Assembly (NCBI RefSeq): GCF_021018805.1
Contig: NC_086247.1
Span: forward strand, 97,171,338 to 97,235,337
Length of the DNA: 64,000 nt
From: Prinia subflava
Taxonomy: Eukaryota > Chordata > Aves > Passeriformes > Cisticolidae
Direction of reading: 5' to 3'
Numbering within the stretch: position 1 is the stretch's first letter; the number at the start of each line of letters is the position of its first letter. Of the stretch, positions 53,593 through 64,000 are shown piece after piece. The position numbers and the translations under genes were made by a program. The notes beneath the pieces were generated by a model. The model was given only the letters and a program-made list of their open reading frames with translations. It was not told the DNA's origin and ran no database searches.

Positions 53593-56500
53593 TATTTAGT
53601 TGACATCAAAAAAAAGCCCCAAAAACCAAAATAAAACCAAGAAAACAACCCCATAAACAAAACTACAGAAACCTTACATTTTTTTCTTTATAAAGAAGTT
53701 AAGACCAAATGCTATACTTGCTCCTTTTCCTAAACAAATATCCTTATGACATGAGCTTATGATACTTGAACTACTGAGCAATTTTCTTCACCAGAACCAC
53801 TTGGACAAGACACTTGACTGAAAAAAAGGACTCTTAGAAATTTACACCCACGGTTGTTTTCATTACTGGGGTGGTGGGGATCTAATAGATTGAAAAATAT
53901 GTGGATTCTTGAGTTTTAGTGGGTTGTAAGATGAGTTGTCCACTACAAAAATTACAACAGTTCTTTGGTTTTATTCAATTCTCTTCATACACCAACCCTC
54001 AAGCCACAACAACAATATGTATGGAGTCAGGCAATATTGGAAATTCCATCTAAAGAAATTTTATTATAAATATAGGGAAATTTAGATTATATACCAAATT
54101 AATGCTACAGTATTGCTGTTAAGCTGTAAGAGTAAATGTTTAGGCAGCTATCTTTGAAATTTTATCATTGGTATAGAGGATACAAGAGCAAAGCAATGCC
54201 AGTTACAACACAAAATACTTGAGTGTTTCATCATTTAAATTTTAGTTTCACTTGGCAGATTATTCTTCAGCATTGTAATTCCCTTTGATGTACTTAGGTA
54301 AACTTTATCTCAAACTACATTGAATTTGCCAGAAATACCTAAGCAAAGAAGCAGCCATAAGAGGGGGCAGTGTTCAAGAATAAAATACTGTCAAGGTCTA
54401 GGCTATGGGAGACAGTGTGATATTTAACTGAACTGCCTCTTGAAAGCAAAGGTAACATGGTGGTCTGGAGCCACACACTGGAGCATGACACACAACTGGA
54501 TTCACTGCAATATCCCTCCATTCCAAAATATTGCAACAACTACCATTTTAATCAGTCCATGCATACAGCATAAGTGTATATTTAAAAAGAGTGGACTGAC
54601 CAGTGAAATAGGGATTTGGGCTGAAGTGTTTTCTTTTTGGATTTTTTGTTTTTCCCTTTTAAAGCAGGTCATAGAGCTTTCCATAGTTCAGCTACTTAAG
54701 GGCTACATTGCTACCAGTATTAGGGTTGTCCCCATATAGAGTACAGCACTGGCTAACATGCCTTGGTAAAACTTGCTTTTTGGGTACACAGACACACACA
54801 TACACGTTCTCATTTTATTACACCATGCCAAACATATAGATTCTACCAGAACCCTCTAACAACCTCTTCACCAACAACTCTGAAGTCATCATCAGTAGTA
54901 TATTTACAGTAGTATATTTACCTGAATTGGTACCAGGAATGCTAGTGCAAAAGTTTGCAAATGTTGAGTGAAGAGCCAACAAGACTCTCCTAAACTTCAG
55001 GGTGGCAGCATGAGAGATATCTTTTGGGGGACCAGGGATGATGCAGCTTTAACCTCCACAGTGAGTCTTGAACAATAGCCTCTGATTTCCCTTTCTTCAT
55101 AAGAAACAGGGTTTTTTACATGCTAAAAAACACAGGCAAAAAAACCAATGCCTGGTAGGTGAAGACAGATGAAGGCATCACTCCAAAACTGCATTACTTG
55201 TCTAAATTGACTAATTAGCATAGACACAGCCCTTATGATGGCCATTAGCTTCCTCAGAAAGAAGACAAGACAAGCCAATCATCTACCACACAGCCCTGTC
55301 TGACTTGACATTTACCTGACTCCTCAATCTAGATAACAGATCAGCAGTAATCCTATCATAAAAAGGACACTAGAATGTTAGTGTTAGGAAGAAAATTACC
55401 TTTCTGATTTTGCTTTACTTATTTCTAAAAAGGCATGGTTTTGATCTCTCACTGTTGCTGAGAAATATTTTAAAAGAGAAGACACATAAGAAGCCAATGT
55501 CTAAAACTGACCCAAAATAAACAGCTGCAAATCCTAAAATTTTCTCATTTCAATGACGCCTTGGCTGAGTTATCAATATTAAATATAGCAACCTGTGCAC
55601 ACAGGCTCAGGTAAAGTGATAGCCATAACACAGATGCTTTTTATCTTCTTCTTCAGCTTTCCCATTCCAACGTGATAATCTATGCCCACAGGTCCTCAGC
55701 ATACCTTCAGCTCCTCAGGATTGTAGTGGTGAGTTGGTGCCTGGTTCATTGTGCAGACTTTTTGATTAAAATGTTACTAATCAGCTATCACTCTCTCACT
55801 GCAAAGGCAGCCTTGTAGTTCATCTTTCTACATGTATGCAGCAGTAACTATCACAATCTTCTTGCAGTAAAACCAAAGAAATCTAAATGAGTGTCAGAAG
55901 AAGAAAATATCTGTTTTGCTGATAATTTATATTAAAATTTATTTATTTCCTTGTCAAATGAAAAATGCAGCTAAATTCCTTTTTTAAATCAAAGTACGTC
56001 ATATTGCTTTCACAAGTATTTTGACAGGTAATCAAAGATAATTCATTTGCAAGGAAAGATAAAACTATTAGATTGACAAGTCTCACTTCCTGCTGATTCA
56101 AAGTTCTTTATGTTCAAAAAAAGAACAAGATTTTTGGTCTATCTAAAAGTTCCATTGACTTACAAAAAAAGCTACATCAGGATGAATTGGCAAGTGGCCA
56201 ACCATTATCTCACAATATCTCTAAGGAAACTGCATGTTCATACATTCATGCATATGTCAGCAGTATTTTTCAAGACAAGAGTATAGGAATACTCCTTACT
56301 GTCGTAAACAAAGCCAGAGTGTGAGAGAAAACTCAAAGAATAAATAGCTGGGAACTCTAGCAAATCATACAGTACTCTAGTTCACAAAGATATAACTTTG
56401 CAAGTTTATTTCTATTTGATTCTCCTCCGATGAGAAGATGCAGAAGAATTGGTAACTTCAGTCTCTCTTGATTCTACAAAGACAATAAATTCTTTGTTCT

Positions 56501-56667
56501 TGGCTAAGTCTAAAAGAATTCCATTGCAGCAAACAGAAAGCAATGTCTTACAGAAAGCCATTCCTGACACTAATGAAAAAGTGCGGAGGCTGATATAACC
56601 TCCAATATATTCAGCATTACTGAAAAGAAATAAATTTTATAATCAGAGCATGAAACGGCTGTGTAAA
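53593..56667. other. Unique AT-rich sequence
   Basis: About 3 kb without a recognised gene or mobile element. AGTAGTATATTTAC is duplicated at about 54894-54922. Confidence 0.5.
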
Positions 56668-56711
56668 GACTTATTTATTTATTTATTTATTTACCTATTT
56701 ATTTATTTAGA
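56668..56711 (+). repeat. TTTA tetranucleotide microsatellite
   Basis: About 11 units of TTTA with one ACCTA interruption. Confidence 0.93.
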
Positions 56712-56989
56712 GCCAAAAACACTCCTTCAGATTTCATATCTATCTCCATATTGCCTCAAGATTTTCCTTGAAAGCCTGGACAGATAATATGCCATTCACA
56801 GAAATTTCTAGGTACGTCAAACATTTTGATAGTTTGCTTTATTATCTCTTTATAATCTTCTTCTTTTGTTAAAATATCAGCAACATTTTAAAACACACAC
56901 ACAAATGGTTCTACTATTTTTGTTTCATCTCTTGTGAAGATCAAACTGTGAGAGAGTGGGTTTAGATCAGATATTATGTAGAATTCCTT
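56712..56989. other. Unique AT-rich sequence
   Basis: Short stretch with nothing recognised. Confidence 0.4.
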
Positions 56990-57190
56990 TACTGTGAGGA
57001 TGGAGATGTACTGGAGTAGGTTGCCCAGAGAAGGTGTGGATGCCCTATCCTGGAAATATTAAGGGCCAGACTGAATGGAGCTCTGAGAAACCAGGTATAA
57101 TGAAAAATGTCCCTGCTTATGGCATGGGAGATGGAACTAGATGATCTTTAAGGCCTCTTCCAACCCAAACCATTCTATGTTTCTGTGTTT
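56990..57190 (+). mobile_element. CR1 LINE 3' end fragment (plus strand)
   Basis: Contains the CR1 3' untranslated hallmarks in order: AGGTTGCCCAGAGAAGGTGT, GGATGCCCTATCC, TGGAACTAGATGATCTTTAA, GGCCTCTTCCAACCCAAACC, ATTCTATGTTTCTGTG. About 200 bp, 5' truncated. Confidence 0.95.
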
Positions 57191-59620
57191 ATACATAGTA
57201 CTTTTTTAAGTAGGTAGTGTTTGTGCAAGTCTGCTGGAACCTGCATACTAGCTGGTTAGTTCTTCCCACAACTGAGCAAGTATACATACAGTGGTGACAC
57301 ATCTTCCTTTCCCTTCTACTAGAACCATCCTAGTTAAAGGCCACAAAAATAACAAATAATATTTTCTGTAGCTCTAGAAAAAAAATTAACCCTTTGACAA
57401 GTGGGTAAAGGGAAGAAAAATGACTTAGGATTTTCTAGCATCTCCAGAAACACACATTCAGCAATTCTCTCTTCTTCTATGGCAACACTCTCAAAAGTTT
57501 TCCTTAATTCCCTTAACAATAATAATTTCAAATAGTGTGCTTTCCAACAGGCAACTTTTTAAAAATCTCACATTGTCATTCACCTAGCATTCCTTAGCAT
57601 TGCCTGGAAGCATCCTTTAATTAGCATTGTTTATTAGCAGGACGACTTATGTAATGAAAAAAAAATTTGTTTCCTCCTGTTGGCATGAGAAAGAGGAAAT
57701 GGGAAAGAAGGGGCAAAATAGATGCTTTTAACTTCATGAATATTATAATTGACTAGTTTCAAAGGATCGGAATAAAAATCTTCCAAATTTAACATGATAA
57801 TTACTAATTATTTACACTGTCTACCATATTCAACACCCTAATTTGTAAAGTTAAACTTCCTTTAATCACTTGAGAACTGCATAGTAGCATATTTTTACGA
57901 ATGTATGTCTTTGGTACAGGAAAGGTTTAGCATTTTCTTCCATTCAGCAAATAAAAGGAAAACAACAATAAATAATTTAATGTTAAGTGATTAAAAATAT
58001 TCTTAATTATTTTGGTTTATTCTTTCTATCCATCAGCCTAAATTTTATTTCCCTATCTCATCCTGAGGGATCATGCCCCTGCCATTTCCTCTTGAAGTTT
58101 TTTTTTTTGACTTTCACCTTTGACTTACCTAAAGATGGACTGAAGTAAATCAACAGATGGGATACTTAAGAAATACACACATCTCTTTTCTTTAATGGAG
58201 CAGCCTACACATTATAGTTTATTTCTTCCTAAACTCTACCTTTATATTAATAGAAGTAGTACTACTGAAACTATTTGTCTGAAGAAACATCAAGTTGTTT
58301 TTTTTTTAAGACCATGCAGTAGAAAAAGCATCTGAACATTTAAAACAAACTGAAGCAGGAAATACCATATGGTATGAAATGGTTGTCAAATTCTCTTTCA
58401 GTTATTGCACTCAAAGTGACAACTTTTATCGAGTAACAGAGAGCAATGTTTTCCTCAGCTGAGAATTCCTTTCAAGCCAATAACAAGACAGAGGTCTGAA
58501 ATGCACGTAATTAAACTTCTTCTATTGTCTGAAAAAGCTCTGCTCCTATTTCACTCCAGTCATTAACTCCAACAGCACATCTTTCTGGTTTGCTCAGATG
58601 CTGCTGTGGTTGCACAACCGAGAGTGTACAGACCCACCACTGTGGCCCAGTCAAGGCTGTCCTTTCTTTGGGCACAAGGTGACATGAGCTACACTCAACA
58701 TATGATGCATCAAATAGAGGAGTTCTATTACCCCTATTAAAATGAAATCATTCCTTTCCACAACCCACCTGTAGCTATTTGCAAGGCTATTGTACTCTAC
58801 ACCTAGAACGGAAAAAAGAACAAAACAAAATAAAAATCCTAACTAATTTTTTAAGCAGCCTCCATGCAAAACTTATTTTTATTCCTGCTTGCTGTCATTG
58901 ACTGCCACATCAGATACAGTCATCTAGCTGTTGTGCATTTTTTTCCTATTATCATCGTTTAGTGCTATTAAAATGCTAGCTTGTTGCTCCTCATCTTTTC
59001 TTGTTGAAATATGAAGACACCACTCAACACAAGTGGGCATGGCATAATATTTGTCTTACATGAGACATGAGTAAAACTCTTACTGCAAGAGCACCCCAGC
59101 ATGCAGCATACGAAATAGTGTGTCTGATAACTGCAGTGTTTGGACCTGCTTCTGGATCTCTGGCTTTCCTTCTGATGAAACAGCCCCAATGCATAGACTT
59201 TGTGGAAACAAGTAGCTTTAAGAAAAGAAGAAAATGCAATAGTGTATGCACCTGAAAGAAGTAGAGTATGCATGATTACTTTTAGAGTTTTTCCCAGCAA
59301 AATTTTGGTCAACTATTATCTCAGCTCAACACACTTTTCCATTGTTAGATAAAAGATGAGTGTAATATACAACTCAATCAGGAAATGCCTTTTGGGGTTT
59401 TCAGTGGATACAAACTTAATAAAAGCACATACTGCTAGGTTCATGCTAGGCTAAAAAAAAACCCCAGCCAAAAAGGAACATCCTTGTGACTGTTATCAAG
59501 AATTGCTTTCATGGCACTGGCTTTACTATCTATACCATATATCCAAATCTCAGTAACTATGGCTCTAGTGCTTGTGAACTCTCTAACTCCATCTTCTTAA
59601 AGGTATTAAAACATGGTTGA
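57191..59620. other. Unique AT-rich sequence
   Basis: About 2.4 kb. A 114-codon minus-strand ORF at 58968-59312 shows no domain and an ordinary AT-rich composition, so it is not called. Confidence 0.45.
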
Positions 59621-59622
59621 AT

Positions 59623-59653
<31 letters not shown>

Positions 59654-59672
59654 AGAAAAAAAAAAAGAAAAA
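59621..59672 (+). repeat. Poly-A tract with scattered G
   Basis: About 52 bp of A interrupted by single G bases. Confidence 0.92.
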
Positions 59673-60831
59673 AGCCCTATGGCACTGATGAACCATTTCA
59701 TTTTGTCATTATCTCTCAGTGGTCTGGACAAGTCATTTCCATTTAATAGACATTGAACAGCTCAACCTTCTCTCATAAAGTTATTGCAACTCTGCACTCT
59801 TTTTTTTAAACTAGACTACTGCAAAATTATTTATAAAGGTCTTTATCTCTCCCCAATTTAGATGCATGTAAAAGATATTGCACATTTTTGTGTCACTTAA
59901 TTTTCAAAAATCCCATTTTTAACAACCTAACAGATGTCTACCTCTTCCCCTTTAATTACATTCCTTTAGCATCAGCAGCAAAGCTGTTTCTCTTTTAAAA
60001 CTTTGGGAATAACTGTAGACTCTAAGAATTTACTATATGGTGACAACATAAATGCTGACACATTAATGGAAATTACTGCAGATGTTTTTTATTAGTGTTT
60101 TAAATGGATTACTGTTAATGACAACAAAAATTAATTCGCATTTGGCCAAAGCAGAGAGCAAGTATATAGCTCTTTTTTCTTCTTATTTTTTGTACCGTGA
60201 TCTGCTACCAGCCTGAAAGAAGGAAAATTCAGGTTTTAGACCTGGTTCCAGAAACCATAGTGCAAAATAAAATGGCATTGAGATAGATAGCATCAAAGTG
60301 CCTTAGTAATTCTCTGTATCTAACAGCCAGAAAGGTTTCAGAAGAGCAATCAGCTATTACTGATCTTTAAAGTCTTTAAAGCAACAAAATTATTAATGAC
60401 TTCTAATCTTTCAATTATTATGAAAATAGACTTTTCACTGTGTTTTGAAACTGCAATTCACCAAACTCCACAAGCAACCTCTGCTTTCACTGTGGGACAA
60501 GTGAGAAGAAATATCACATCTGAAGCATTTTAAGGACTTCATATCTCTTTGTTCCTAGACAATAGTCCAATATTGCCTTTCACGTGCTGATTCTTTCATC
60601 ATCTTGCCTGTAAAATCTTTCATTCATTTTCTCCCAAACCTGCAAGCACCCTGGTCTTACATATCCAAATATTTCTCTTAGGCCTTTACCCTTAGAGCAG
60701 GACTTGGTCACCAAAGGTCCACCTAACTCTGTTTATTGTAGCACAAATGGCTGACAAAGGACAAGTAAAATCAGAGGAAATAACATACAATACTTACCAC
60801 TAATTTCATTTCAGTCTCTGGGTATTTTTAC
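59673..60831. other. Unique AT-rich sequence
   Basis: No feature recognised. Confidence 0.45.
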
Positions 60832-62222
60832 ATTATAGAATCATAGAATAAGCTGAGTTGGAAGAGACCTATCAGATCATAGAGTCCCAACTCCAGGCCC
60901 CCCACAGGACACCCCAAGAATAACTCCAGGTACCTGACAGTGTTATTCAGATGTGTCTTGAACTCTATGAGGCTTGGTGCTGTGACCACTTCCCTGAGGA
61001 ACCTGTTCCAGTGTCCTACCACCCTATGGATGAAGAACCTTTTCCTAATATCCCACCTAAATCTTCTCTGACACAGCTTCAGGCCACTCCCTCAGGTCCT
61101 GCCACTGGTCATAAGATAGAAGAGAGCAGTACCTGCCCTTCCACTTTTCCTCATGAGTAAGTTATAGACTGCAGTAAGGTCTTCCTTAGTCACCTCCAGG
61201 CTGAAGTCAAGTGACCTCAGCTGCTCCTCATAAGAATTATCGTCCAGATCCTTCATCACACTTGAGGCCTTTCTCTAGACACTCTAATGGCTTAATGTCT
61301 TTTTTGTATTGTGGGTGCCAAAACTGTCCCTAGGATTTCAGGTGAGGCCCCTCCAGTACGAAGCAGAGCAGGACAATCACCTCTCTTGTACAGCCGGTAA
61401 TGTTGTGCCAGATGCACCCCAGGAGACTGCTGGCTCTCCTGGCTGCCAGGGCACTGCTCACTCGTGTTCAAATTCCTGTCAACCAGGAGCCCTATGCCCC
61501 TTTCCATGATGCTGTTCTCCAGCCTCTTGTTCCCCAGTCTATACACACAACCAGGGTTGCCCCATTCCCAGGGGCAGAACCCACCACTTCTGCTTATCAA
61601 ATTTCTCATAGTTGGTGATTGCCTGTCTCTTTAATTTGTTGAGGTCTCTCTGCAGGTCCTCTCTGCCCTTGAGGGAATGGACAGTTCCTTCCAATTAAAT
61701 GTTATCAGAAAACTTACTTAGTATTCCTTCAAGTTCTGCATCTAGGTCATTAACAAAGATGCTGAAAAGAACCAGGCTGAGGATGGAGCACTGTGGAACC
61801 CCACTAGTGACAGGTCACCAGTTTGATGTCATCCTGTTCACTGTAACCCTTTGTGTTTGACCCGTGAGCAGGTTGCTCACCCATTGCATGATGTGTTTAT
61901 CCAGCTGTGGGATGGACATTTTGTCCAGGAGGATACTGTGTGAGACAATATTGAAAACTTTGCTGAAGCCAAAAGAGGTTACATCAGCTAGCTTTTCTAG
62001 ATCAGCTGAGTTACCCTCTTATAGAAGGAAACCAGATTTAACAAACAGGACTTTCCCATCATGAAGCTGTACCAGCTGTGAGCAATGACTGCATTGTCCG
62101 CCAGGTGTTTTCCAATACCTCCCAGAGTAATCTTTTCCATTATTTTACTGGGCATTGAAGTTTGACTGACAGGCCTGTAGTTTCCAGGGTCATCCTTCTT
62201 GCTCTTCTTAAAAACTGGGACA
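60832..62222 (-). mobile_element. CR1 LINE, reverse transcriptase to 3' end (minus strand)
   Basis: Left end ATAGAATCATAGAATAAGCT followed by GAGTTGGAAGAGACCT is the reverse complement of a CR1 tail. On the minus strand the sequence then shows the CR1 3' domain, GTGTCACTCAC-like junctions, LMTG/LVNRNLNTSEQ and the reverse transcriptase (complement of GTGGAACCCCACTAGTGACA near 61793-61812, the G-V-P-Q-like region upstream). It reaches the FKKSKKDDPGN-like block near 62180-62215. It has different subfamily features from the 1282-15655 copy and no long open frame, so it is an old inactive copy. Confidence 0.88.
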
Positions 62223-64000
62223 AGGCTATTAATGCATTAAGGGAAATCAGGCTACTTCTAATCCTCTCAAGGCATCATAGGTACAATGGAGATGCTGAAC
62301 ATGAAATTAGTGAAGACATAAGAAAGACGATGACTTTGGAGATCTTTTGGTGAATTAATGCACGCCTGTGCTATTCTGCTCCTTTCCCCCTAACAGATGC
62401 GGGCACAAGTGCTGCCAGCTGTGGGGCATAATGCGACTGCATTCTCTTTCATGTCTGCTTCAACACTCTTCTTTCCAAACACATATTTTACTTCTCAAGG
62501 AGACAATGAACAGCACTGAAGATAGCATGTGATGAATGTAATTATAGCAAAACACTGGTTATGACACTGATCTTATCGCTTCTAGTATTCTCATTGTTGT
62601 CATCGTTCATCTTTCTTCCTTTAGAATGTTTTTCTTTGTTTACTGATTTCTTCTGTGATCAAGCACTTCAAGTCCAGTACATTTAGCCATTAATTTCTAT
62701 GTCACACTCAGTGTATTTTAGAAAGGAACAGATCTAGGGACATGTGAAAGTTTGTTTATTTACAAGTCCATTTTCTCCATGTAACATTTTTCTATACTCA
62801 TCAGTTTTATTTTTAATAGTGAAGACAATGACAGTAAATTCAGCACAGGCTTGGACCCTCTCACAAGTCTTTACTTACCTTTTTTGCAGTTAGGAAGGGT
62901 TCTTTGTCAAAACTGCCGATAAAGGGTGGGAAGACTTCTATAGACTCCCTGTTGCTTAGCAGTATCATAGGTAAATTCTCATTTTTCACATGTACAGGAG
63001 ATTCTCATAATGGGGTTTGCTCTTCATCTGAAATAAATTTCAGTTATACTCTCACCTTCAGATTAGAGGGGAAAGGCCATCAGGAAGATATTCCTGTGCA
63101 TGGAAAATGTTTTCCTAATTTGTTTTTGAATACAAGTAGGAAAATACAACTAAATAAGGCCTTAGGAAAAAAGAAAAAATCAATCATTTTCAGTAGCATT
63201 GTTGACAAAAAATTCTTCCAGCTCCACCTCAAAATTCTTCTTCAAAAATGTGACTGTAAAGGAGTCGGTTCAGAGTAGCCAGAAAATAGGCCAAGTCTAC
63301 AGCTCTCCACCTAACCATTTTAATGTCACTTTATTGATTAATTTGTCTGTTGTTTCATCCTCTGGAAAGGAATAGCACTTCTGTGTTTTGGTCTACTCAG
63401 TAACTAATATTTCAAGGTTACGGAGGAGGATCTGCCGAGAAGCATCATGAAATACCTTTTTTTTTTCTACAAGAGCATTACCAATACAGTGTTAAGGAAA
63501 AAGTAAAAATATCCAATTAGGATGGCCATGTTTACAAAAACACCAAGAAAAAGGAGTTAAAATAATATTTCAGACGGTTTGCATACCTGCTACTTTTTAT
63601 CTATTAATGCCAAATAATGGATTACGTTAAAAGCAAATTTTAATTTTCGTAGGAACCTGTCGAGGTCTTCATTTCTTTTATCAACTTTCCAGCAAAGATC
63701 AACATAAAATATGTAATAAAATATGAAATAAACCTATCACCAAATGCTGTGTAGCAATTCCAACACCAAATGAACGTTCTCTTACTTAAGAAAAACACAA
63801 ACAAAACCAATCCTATAGACTATGCAACAGTTAAGGTCTGCTTGCAAGACTGACAGAACAAAGAACCACAGGTGATGAATTGGCAAATTTCTCCCTATCA
63901 TTATTTTTACTCTTGATTTCTTCTCTGGCTGAAAAAATGGAAGAATGGAAACGACAAGACCCTTCATTTTACATGGCTGACACATCTCCTTTAATTGTGG
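62223..64000. other. Unique AT-rich sequence to window end
   Basis: About 1.8 kb. A 124-codon plus-strand ORF at 62904-63278 is unsupported by any motif. Nothing else recognised. Confidence 0.45.

Noticed and set aside
58968..59312. 114-codon minus-strand ORF
   Set aside because: No motif, no splice or promoter context, and a second overlapping frame of similar length on the same strand; expected by chance over this length.
62904..63278. 124-codon plus-strand ORF
   Set aside because: Composition follows the AT-rich background and no domain is visible.
1..64000. CRISPR arrays, bacterial operons, tRNA or rRNA genes
   Set aside because: No spaced identical repeats, no cloverleaf or ribosomal sequence was recognised, and the content is plainly vertebrate.

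Overview
The window reads as bird nuclear DNA, and a passerine is my inference. It is AT-rich, has no convincing host exon, and is littered with CR1-type LINE 3' ends, class II (ERVK/betaretrovirus-like) proviral remains with dUTPase and CCHC Gag motifs, and several avian LTR families. No tRNA, rRNA, CRISPR array, bacterial operon or intact protein-coding gene was found. Every long ORF that could be explained belongs to a decayed mobile element or to GC-rich/low-complexity sequence. Identification was by eye, so family names are deliberately broad.

The left quarter (about 1-15.7 kb) is a transposon nest. A CR1 LINE on the minus strand (pieces 1282-2897, 3652-3920 and 15329-about 15655) was split twice: by a solo LTR at 2898-3651 (5-bp duplication TCCAT) and by a class II provirus on the plus strand at 3921-15328 (262-bp LTRs, 6-bp duplication CTGGGC/CTGTGC). 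That provirus still shows gag, dUTPase, protease, reverse transcriptase, RNase H and integrase in the expected order, but with many stops and frameshifts and no env. It was itself invaded three times: (i) by a complete, very young 2.8-kb LTR element on the minus strand (8181-10966) with two 409-bp LTRs that differ at one position by eye, a lysine-tRNA-type primer site and no recognisable gag or pol; (ii) by a 1.4-kb solo LTR at 11342-12723 (duplication GAGGGG); (iii) by a short LTR at about 13717-14032. Outside the nest, a second member of family (ii) lies in the opposite orientation at 199-1185.

From 15.7 to 37.3 kb the sequence is mostly unique and AT-rich. It carries four old copies of one avian LTR family (19059, 23182, 24561 and 31075, all plus strand), a minus-strand 3' LTR with adjoining internal sequence (30231-30900), a CR1 3' end (28370-29337), and two further LTR-like insertions (34736-35154; about 35348-35655).

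A second class II provirus lies on the minus strand at 37323-41739. It keeps a 482-bp 5' LTR, a lysine-type primer site, matrix and capsid/nucleocapsid fragments, protease, a reverse transcriptase-RNase H segment fused by deletion, and an integrase that runs straight into a truncated 3' LTR.

From 41.7 to 64 kb the window is again mostly unique AT-rich sequence. It holds a solo LTR near 43769-44207, a decayed LTR at 49711-50690, an LTR-like block at 52260-52960, two CR1 copies (56990-57190, 60832-62222) and simple repeats, including poly-A runs of about 40 bases. The main interest is the clear relative chronology of nested insertions and the young non-autonomous LTR element with an unusual GC-rich leader.
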